A DNA stretch of 64,000 nt from Lethocerus indicus (Eukaryota > Arthropoda > Insecta > Hemiptera > Belostomatidae): contig JACDQD010000001.1 of assembly GCA_019843655.1 (NCBI GenBank), positions 46,992,443-47,056,442 on the forward strand, written 5' to 3'. The position numbers and the translations under genes were made by a program. Positions within the stretch are counted from its first letter, which is position 1; every line of letters starts with the position of its first letter. A model generated the notes under the pieces. It was not told the origin of the DNA, searched no databases, and saw nothing but the letters and a program-made list of their open reading frames with translations. Of this stretch, positions 57,546 to 64,000 are shown piece after piece.

Positions 57546-58713
57546 TATTCAACAAATGTAAATTACCCCCCCCCCACCCCGACCACGACTCACCGGCTCT
57601 CACTTCCGTGCCACGGATTCCACGTTCGTCCTCCACGTGGCGTATAAGGGCGCTTTCCACGGCAATAAAGTGCTCACCATAATTTTTTTCTATTTTATTT
57701 ATTGTACAATAACCTTTGTAGTTAACCTAAGTATAGCACTTTCTATATCTCCCGTTTCTCTCGATAAAGAAGTCGTTTAAGGAGAAGGTGTTTAAGCCGT
57801 CATGGGGGGGGATTTAACGAGTGAATTAGGATGAGGAGTGAAACGAGAATGAATCTTCAGGAACCGGGATTTTTAGTACTAATAAACAGAAATAGTTCAG
57901 TATTGTAATTCGTATAGCTAAATAATTACTTATAGTAATAGCCTCGACAGAAGATAAATATTCGACATGTTACTGGTTAAATCCGTAATTGTTTTTGTTA
58001 ATTTAGCTGGATGCGTGAAAGGACTGCTCTCAATACTGTCAACAAAATCAACTATAGAACTAAATTATTTCTTCTTAGAAGAGACGGAAGATCTAGAAAA
58101 CTACAGTATATTCAAAACCATCGCAGACCGCCTAACGGGTATACCAAACTACTTAAATTATAGGAAAAGCTGAATACAATGTAAATTAAGAGAAACAGTT
58201 TTTTTAAATAAACCCCGAACGTTTGGTTTATACATAATTCAGTTTCTTTTTAGTTCACTCTGCCAGTTATTGGTGAGCTACTGTTGCACACGAGATCGTT
58301 GCGGGGCACAGTCTACCGTCGTACAGTGCCAGTTACTGAAGACGGCGATTGGCCGGTTTAGCGGAAGACCGCCGAGAGCATCGAGAAGACTATAGTATTC
58401 CAAACCCCCGCAGAACACATAACAGGTCAAGAATAAGTTCATATTTTTTTTGTAGGCAGTATTGAGGGCAACCCTTTCACGCATTCTATTGAATTAACCA
58501 AAAACAATTTACGGATTCACCCTGTCGCGTATTTATCTTCTGGCAATGCTGTTGCTATATGCAATTATTTAGTAATATGAACGCGATGAAGGATTACGCC
58601 GGAATAGATCTGTTCACTTCAAGATTTGTATTCATTATAGCCAGTGCTTCGAACTACTGTTTTTTTAGTCTCCCCACAGTAGTATATAATTCGCAAAGCA
58701 TCGAACCACGTTC

Positions 58714-59188
58714 TTAAGAGGTCCCGTGGTGGGTACCACATGGAGGAGAGTCCTCACGCCGACCTAGAAGACCCCCCATCCGAAGTGAAAGTGAAACAGT
58801 GTAGTGAAAGCTGTGAATGTGCCAGTTAAAGTGCCTATAGTGCATAGTGCTAACGACGGTATACGACCGGTCGTATACTGTCACCAGTGCCACAGTGATC
58901 AGTGCACCGACACAGAGTTTCGCGAGCAGTGTTAGTGAACCCAAGTGGCAAGTGCAAAGTGCGTGAGTGAATGTAGTGAGTGTAGCTTAAGTTCTCGGGT
59001 TTTTATTGTATATTTTCCCTATTATCACAACAATATTGTTAATTATTCACGATCAATGTACCATAATATTTAAGTATATATATGTAGTAAGGCCAATAGG
59101 TCGGTATCCATGTAGGAATCACTTAATATCATTTTATCGATGTATCATTTGTATTTAATGAAATAAAACTTGTTTCATCATGTATCTT
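58714..59188 (+). mobile_element. retroelement copy (family 1), ends at the tRNA-Val gene
   Basis: The longest of four copies of one dispersed family. From 58785 it has a leader rich in GTGAA/AGTGC, a block TAACGACGGTATACGACCGG shared with 12861-12880, and from 58979 a 3' part identical in layout to 59350-59560. It ends with AATAAAACTTGTTTC and a short TATCTT-type tail. A non-coding leader, a 3' end with AATAAA and a simple tail, and variable 5' truncation between copies are typical of non-LTR elements (LINE or a SINE using a LINE tail). No reverse transcriptase frame is present. The copy stops exactly one base before the tRNA. Confidence 0.7.
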
Positions 59189-59261
59189 GGTTCCGTGGTG
59201 TAGTGGTTATCACATCTGCTTTACACGCAGAAGGCCGCCAGTTCGATCCTGGCCGGAATCA
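59189..59261 (+). tRNA. tRNA-Val-TAC: tRNA-Val (anticodon UAC)
   Basis: A complete 73-nt cloverleaf. The acceptor arm GGTTCCG pairs with CGGAATC (one G-T), with discriminator A at 59261. The D arm is GTGT..ATCAC with AGTGGTT. The anticodon stem TCTGC/GCAGA carries loop TTTACAC, giving anticodon TAC at 59222-59224. The variable loop is 5 nt, and the T arm is GCCAG-TTCGATC-CTGGC. The A box (TGGTGTAGTGG) and B box (AGTTCGATCCT) are intact and there is no intron, so it should be transcribed by RNA polymerase III and decode GUA valine codons. It lies inside the largest retn intron, antisense to retn. A retroelement tail ends directly at its first base and a second tail starts 88 nt downstream. Confidence 0.97.
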
Positions 59262-59271
59262 AGTACTTTAC

Positions 59272-59275
59272 TTTT
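59272..59275 (+). terminator. Pol III termination signal of tRNA-Val
   Basis: TTTT begins 11 nt after the mature 3' end of the tRNA, the usual distance for a polymerase III stop. Confidence 0.8.
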
Positions 59276-59349
59276 ACCCGCGAAGAAATAATAAAGCACC
59301 CCCCCCCTCAACAACCGCATAGGCATAGCCCTCTTTTCTATAATTTACT

Positions 59350-59560
59350 GTGTAGCTTAAGTTCTGGGGTTTTTATTGTAAATTTTCCCGATTATCACAA
59401 CAATATTGTTAAAAATTCATGATTAATGTACTATAATATTTAAGTATATATATGTAGTGGCCAATAGGCCAGAATGCATGTAGGAATCACCATTTGTATA
59501 TCGTTTTATCGATGTAATATTTGTGTTTAAAGAAATAAAACTTGTTTCTATCTTTGTATC
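59350..59560 (+). mobile_element. 5'-truncated retroelement tail (family 1) with target-site duplication
   Basis: A 211-bp copy of the same 3' part as 58979-59188 (GTGTAGCTTAAGTTC start, AAATAAAACTTGTTTC near the end). It is flanked by the perfect 14-bp direct repeat TTCTATAATTTACT at 59336-59349 and 59561-59574. This is the footprint of target-primed reverse transcription with 5' truncation. The copy differs from its neighbour by about 15-20 substitutions and small indels, so the two are separate insertions rather than a recent duplication. Confidence 0.8.
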
Positions 59561-60946
59561 TTCTATAATTTACTAGCAAGCAGGAAGGTGTTTTTCCCAG
59601 CGAATGGAAAATTTAGCCTGAAGTGGATATGGCGATTTGCTCGGAATCGAGAAATAGTATCGCCTAACTAGGGAGAAGATTGAGCCCCGATTGATTCCCG
59701 AGGAACACATAGAAGCCTATGAGAAACATCTCCTACTAATTACCCGTGAAACAAAGACCGGTCACGACTCTTCGAGGAGGGGAAAAAACTGATAAATATG
59801 GAGATGCGGACAACGTTTTCAAGCCGATAAAACAGTGAAAAGACACGTTTCCAACTTCAAATTAGTCCGAAACTTGTGTCTTTTCACAGGACCCAACTCT
59901 CATAATTGTTCGGAGGCGGGCAAACCGCCGTCAAACGCCGAGACATATTTAGGCTTCAATTATCGAAAGAATTACCACCGCCTTCATTGTAGTCATCAAA
60001 AAAATATAATACCGTCGTGGACTAAGCTAATATATTACAAACCCAAACGGGCCACCGGCGATCTTAAATAAAAGGCTATAATGATATTGTAATGTAAGGC
60101 ATAAACAAATTAAAATGTCTCTATTATTATACGTCCTTTTTTTGTATAGCGAAGACGAATTGCTCTATAAAGAAAATTAGAAAAATCGAATAATTTCGAA
60201 ATTTCAAAAATGTTCACGGATTTGGCCCATACTCCTTCAACAGTGGTCCTCAGGTGAGATAAACTCGACATCGAACAACGGAGATGTCGGCGCGCCTGTT
60301 GGCCGCCGCCCCCTTATGCGGGCCTGGTTTCGCGCCTACAAGAAAAAACAGATTTCGGTCTTACCGGTAGCTCGGTACCCCGAGTGTAAACCGTACATTG
60401 AGAGGGGTGGGAACATAATTGCGGCGGACAGTTCTCTGAGGGAAAAGAAAAAACTCGTTGAGGGGCGCAAAAAGAAAAAGAGAGAGGGGCCGCGTAGATA
60501 GGACCGGAGATAGGAGGGCGCCTGCAATCCGGGAGGGCCCCCTCAAGGTGTCGACACCTCACACGTGCCCGACCCGGCCGGCCCCCCACTATTAGATTTA
60601 AACACCCCAATTTCGATTTATAACACCCGTTAATTTTTTCCCCCCTACCTGCACCCACTGCCGCCCTTTCAGCCCACTTAATAAGGCTAATTATTTCATA
60701 TAATACCCGCCATTATAACATCATTGAATACTAAAATTTACCACGAAAAATGAATAGCTTCTATCTTTTCTAGCAGAGCTTTCTATATTGACTCTCTTGT
60801 TCTGTTGTGTATTCTCTAGTTCTAAAAGGCTTGTATTAATTAATAATATTAAACTCGTAATTCAATTTTAGTTATGCCATCTACTTTTTTTAATAGTTAT
60901 AAACATACACAGGACTATTTAAAAACATTTTATAACGAAAAATAAT

Positions 60947-60954
<8 letters not shown>

Positions 60955-61008
<54 letters not shown>
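60955..61008. repeat. (AT)n microsatellite in largest retn intron
   Basis: Pure AT alternation of about 54 bp, flanked by ATGTAT. Confidence 0.97.
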
Positions 61009-61016
<8 letters not shown>

Positions 61017-63070
61017 AACACTAGTAGTTGTATATCACACATAAATAAGACATAATTTGTTAGGGGGACAAAATCATCCTACAATTGTACTGTATCTACG
61101 ATAAATATTGAGACTACAACAAATAAATAAAAGCAGAAAAACTAGGTCGTCACGGTGTTAAAATTAATCTATTTATCCTAACCTCTTCTGTAGTGGTTCT
61201 ATTGGTTCGTACGAGGGCGCATCTACGCCTGAAACTTCTCTACGTAAAACGTGTATTTTCGCCCCTACCGGAAAAAATAATAAATTCTCGTCTTATCGTC
61301 CGGCCGAAATGGAGGAGAAAACGAGGAGCATCTCGAAGGGGAAAATTATCGAGAGGGCTTTGCTATCGGAAATATGCGAACGGCTCCGGCCCGTGTTTTA
61401 TCTACTGCCGCTCTGACCGAATTCTCCAATGCCCGTTTGTATTCAACTGTTTTTAACCTCTGAAAAATTGTCCACGAAAGTATCGACCGCGCTGCTTTAA
61501 AAGTTTCGCGGGTCGCGATTCGGGGGCTCGAGTCCTGCAGTAAGTAGGCGTTCGATGACGCCTCAACTGCGATCGAATAATCGAAATTTGTTATCGAACG
61601 AAAATTTGGGCATTACCGGCCCTAGCGATCAGACGCAGCTCAGTAGGTGGCTCAGTGGACTTTCAGAATATTAAAAGATTGTTGTAGAGTGAGATTTTGT
61701 AGTTTTAATAATTTCGCCGGTTCGCCGTTGTTGGCATTATCGCTGTAATATCAATAAATGAACTCTTTCAAGGTAAAAATCTGTACTGGAAGAGTAATTG
61801 GCGATAAGTTTTCGATATTCTTTCCAAGACATGTCCCAAGAGGACATCTTGAAGCAAGAGACGGGATATTGAGAGTTCCATAACTGATTTTTAGACGCGA
61901 TTCAGTTGTTGACCAACCCACCGACAGAAATTGTAATGAGTACACCTAATAATAAAGTTTTTCTTTCTTCGGCGGTCGTTGTCCGGTCAAATTAAACCTT
62001 TTCAGTTACTGTTGTATCGACGCGCGACATTTGGCGCGGACGGATAAATCTCAACATCGGAAATATGCGCCGTCCGTGTTTTATCGTCCGTCGTAATTTT
62101 TCTTTTTCCATTTTTTCCTCCCTAGCCGATTTTCGCATTCCTCGCAACAGCTGGAGTGGGGCTAGCGGACCTGGAAAGCTTCCAGGGTCCGGATGAAGGA
62201 GAGAGCATACGCATACTTGAGGAAGCATAAATTTCAACAGTACGAAACTGCCGGGCTCATTGAAGTAAAGAGCCTGTCGCAGAACAGTTTACAAGGCTAT
62301 TATTAGCGCTATATAACGCGCGCTATATAAGCCAACGAGCCTCCTTCGATTTGTTTTGCAGAAAAGAATCGGCAGTAAAATGGGATTCCGTGCGTTTTAT
62401 CCAATTCTGTAGTACTGGCTGACATACACCTGAGCTAGAAAGTTGAAACGCGGGTACACATATTTAGTACAATGTTAAATACGTTTCTTCTTTTTTAAAG
62501 TATGTCATTAAAACCGAATTCCTCACCGTCAATACGCCAGTCGGAGAAGAAAGCAAACTTCCGGACATCCGAAGGTCAAAAATCTTGTGTAAACTCGAGA
62601 CAGTGGAAGCGGGGACGCTGCGGCGAGAATAAAAAAAACGGTCTAGCGCAACACCAGAATGTCGAGAATCGCGACGGCGGGATTTTAGAGGAAACCCGTT
62701 TCACTGGCCAGCTGTGTTCTTCACGCTTCTTAAAATTGGGGCGTTTATCGATATGTAGACCCGGGCCGAGGATAGAACAGGACGAAACATATCCCCTATT
62801 ACGTGATACCTTCGGCCGCTAGGCGCCCCTTAGAATATAAGGGGGCGCGGCGCGACTTGGAGACCTAAATAAATGATAAAACTGGTAGCGCCTACGCGCT
62901 AAGTTGGGCGGCAACATATAAATATATATGCTGGGGGTTCCATGCTCATAGTAGCCCGGTTATGACTCGCGAGTTGTCTAAAGACATGGAGCTAAAAGCG
63001 AAATTGCGAGAATGTCAGGTAGAGATGAGGCCAATAACGGAAATAAAAGGAAAATTGATGGCGCGCCTAC

Positions 63071-63393
63071 CTGGTAAGTTGGGCGGCAATAGTGAGTGGT
63101 GGGGCGTGAGGTGGTTGTTGTTATTATGATGAGGGTGGTGATGATTATTGGCGGAGCCGTTGAGAAGGGTAGGCCTGGTGGTGTGGCCGGCGGCGGTGAC
63201 GAGGCTGAGGGGCGTGATCTGGCCGGCCGGCGGGGCCCCCATGCTCCCCGGGCTCCTCTGCATCATCTCCGCGTAGGTACCGTAGCTGCCGCGGCGGCCT
63301 TCGCGCCTGTTACCGTCGATCGCCGCCTGCAGTTCGCCCGGCGTGCTCAGCCTCCTCTTCTCGCATTCGTACGGATAAAGATATTTCATGTAC
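63071..63393 (-). CDS. retn: retn exon: end of ARID domain plus linker
   Basis: The acceptor is ttttttccag before GTACATG at 63393. The donor is CCAG|gtaggc at 63071. The exon opens with the conserved end of the ARID fold, YMKYLYPYECEKRRL, then STPGELQAAIDGNRREGRR, which is nearly identical to Drosophila Dri and clearly related to vertebrate ARID3A. The family assignment therefore rests on a long conserved block. The rest is a low-conservation linker with a His/Asn-rich run (HHHPHHNNNNHLTPHH) typical of insect developmental regulators. The exon starts with the last nucleotide-phase remainder of an upstream exon outside the window and ends in phase 1 (CCA G). The ATG at 63389 is an internal methionine, not a start. 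The plus-strand open frame across this region is a shadow. Confidence 0.95.
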
Positions 63394-63605
63394 CTGGAAA
63401 AAAAAGAAGAACCGTTTCAATCGACAGTCGACAAACTCGTAGAGTTCCGTTCCCGGCCTTACTCCTCGTCCTAATTTCGGTCACTCTTCTGTATTATCCA
63501 TCCATTATCCTTCCCCCCTCCCCCCTCTACGACGGCTTAGACGCCACTGGCCCAGAGTTCTACTGGACGGTAGCCGAGAGTGGTTACTGCACTTCACGCA
63601 CCACG

Positions 63606-63800
63606 AATATAACCATAAAAAATAAAGCGAATCGCTACAATAAATAGACGTGTTCAGAGACGACCGAATTAATGTTTTCTTAAATTAATATAATCAAAAT
63701 AATAGATCTATGGAATGTATTTCTGATTTTTTTCTCTTTTTATTTTAGCCACGAATTTTTAAAATTATACGTAGCGAAACTGCGATTTGATAACGCATAT
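63606..63800 (+). repeat. dispersed repeat family 2, 5' part only
   Basis: Matches the first 200 bp of the 28041 copy: AATATAACCATAAAAAATAA, CGAATCGCTACAATAAATAG, a T-rich run, ACGAATTTTTAAAATTATAC and TTTGATAAC. It lies in the retn intron left of the window edge, antisense to retn. Confidence 0.65.
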
Positions 63801-64000
63801 GGTTCGAGCTTGCCGCGAGATAAAAAGAAGTTGAAGAAACGACTATAGACCGACTATAGTGTATCCCGGGAGAGCCCCGCGATGTCCAGAAACGAAAAAT
63901 ATGATCGAATACCTAATTTTTAAATAGAAATGTAACAATAATAGATATTGAATTCTAATCACTCGTATTCTGTAGCTTCTAATACAAATTTCAATTTCAA

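Larger units (their letters stand above)
56137..63070 (-). other. largest retn intron
   Basis: A 6.9-kb phase-1 intron (gtaggc...tttgcag). It carries the family 3 copy, candidate enhancer, tRNA-Val gene with two family 1 tails, an AT microsatellite and GC-richer patches at 60.2-60.7 and 61.2-62.9 kb whose open frames (up to 114 codons) show no domain. A direct repeat GCGCTATATAA is at 62306-62329. No additional retn exon with matching phase was found. Confidence 0.7.
51353..63393 (-). other. retn: retn/dri (ARID3-family) gene, 3' half, four coding exons
   Basis: Gene span seen in the window. Exons at 63393-63071, 56136-56032, 53420-53181 and 51471-51353 join into one open frame of about 262 codons. 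Every junction has AG before and GT after the exon, and all three introns are phase 1, so the reading frame is kept without any adjustment. ARID3 proteins (Drosophila retained/dead ringer, vertebrate ARID3A/Bright) are nuclear transcription factors that bind AT-rich DNA. In flies the protein acts with the corepressor Groucho in Dorsal-mediated repression and later in neurons. The exons seen cover the last ARID residues, a variable linker and the two halves of the C-terminal REKLES region. The ARID core and start codon must lie beyond 64000. The introns (6.9, 2.6 and 1.7 kb) hold a tRNA gene and many repeats. Confidence 0.92.

Noticed and set aside
58979..59563. TRIM-like element with two LTRs and the tRNA inside
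   Set aside because: The right copy has its own 14-bp target duplication and truncation and the left copy extends much further 5', so they are two independent tails, not paired LTRs.
60314..60658. 114-codon minus-strand frame as an additional retn exon
   Set aside because: No ARID3-like sequence; the exons at 63071 and 56136 already join in phase.
63096..63647. 183-codon plus-strand open frame
   Set aside because: It is the reverse strand of the conserved retn exon at 63071-63393, continued into intron. No domain.

Overview
The window looks like nuclear DNA of an arthropod, most probably an insect. It has spliced genes, long AT-rich non-coding tracts, many (AT)n microsatellites, tRNA-derived SINE-like fragments and several dispersed repeat families. 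No bacterial gene clusters, rRNA, CRISPR or long ORFs are present, and almost every open frame of 60-180 codons is noise or the shadow of an exon on the other strand. The firmest identification is the 3' half of an ARID3-family transcription factor (Drosophila retained/dead ringer) on the minus strand. Its exon after the ARID core reads YMKYLYPYECEKRRLSTPGE, close to the fly protein.

Layout. From 1 to about 44 kb I see no secure protein-coding gene. This part is intergenic or intronic DNA with microsatellites, local tandem duplications, dispersed repeats and a few tracts that look like regulatory DNA. A CpG-rich tract at 41.80-42.30 kb could be a minus-strand first exon. At 44.33-45.90 kb there is a predicted two-exon plus-strand gene for a small (about 120 aa) single-span membrane protein of unknown function, followed by a canonical poly(A) signal with a GU-rich downstream element. 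From about 46.0 to 51.35 kb lies an AT-rich, repeat-poor tract between two convergent genes, best explained as long 3'UTR, mainly of the ARID3 gene.

From 51,353 to the right edge is the retn/dri gene (minus strand). Four coding exons are at 63,393-63,071, 56,136-56,032, 53,420-53,181 and 51,471-51,353, all joined by phase-1 introns with GT..AG ends. The exons for the N-terminus and most of the ARID domain lie beyond 64,000. Its large introns carry a complete, antisense tRNA-Val(UAC) gene at 59,189-59,261, a pair of tRNA-related SINEs, three copies of one dispersed repeat family (all antisense to retn) and two copies of a retroelement tail that bracket the tRNA gene. One of these tails has an intact 14-bp target-site duplication.

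I did not find a complete new molecular system. The observations most worth a second look are: the TPRT-type element that sits flush against and just downstream of the tRNA gene, with an internal palindromic hairpin; a recurring short stem-loop motif (CTGAcGA...CGAAAC) seen about seven times; an isolated perfect 28-bp palindrome at 607-634; a duplicated hairpin with conserved stem and changed loop at 9.56/9.75 kb; and the unrecognised small membrane-protein gene next to retn. All calls were made by eye, without database searches.
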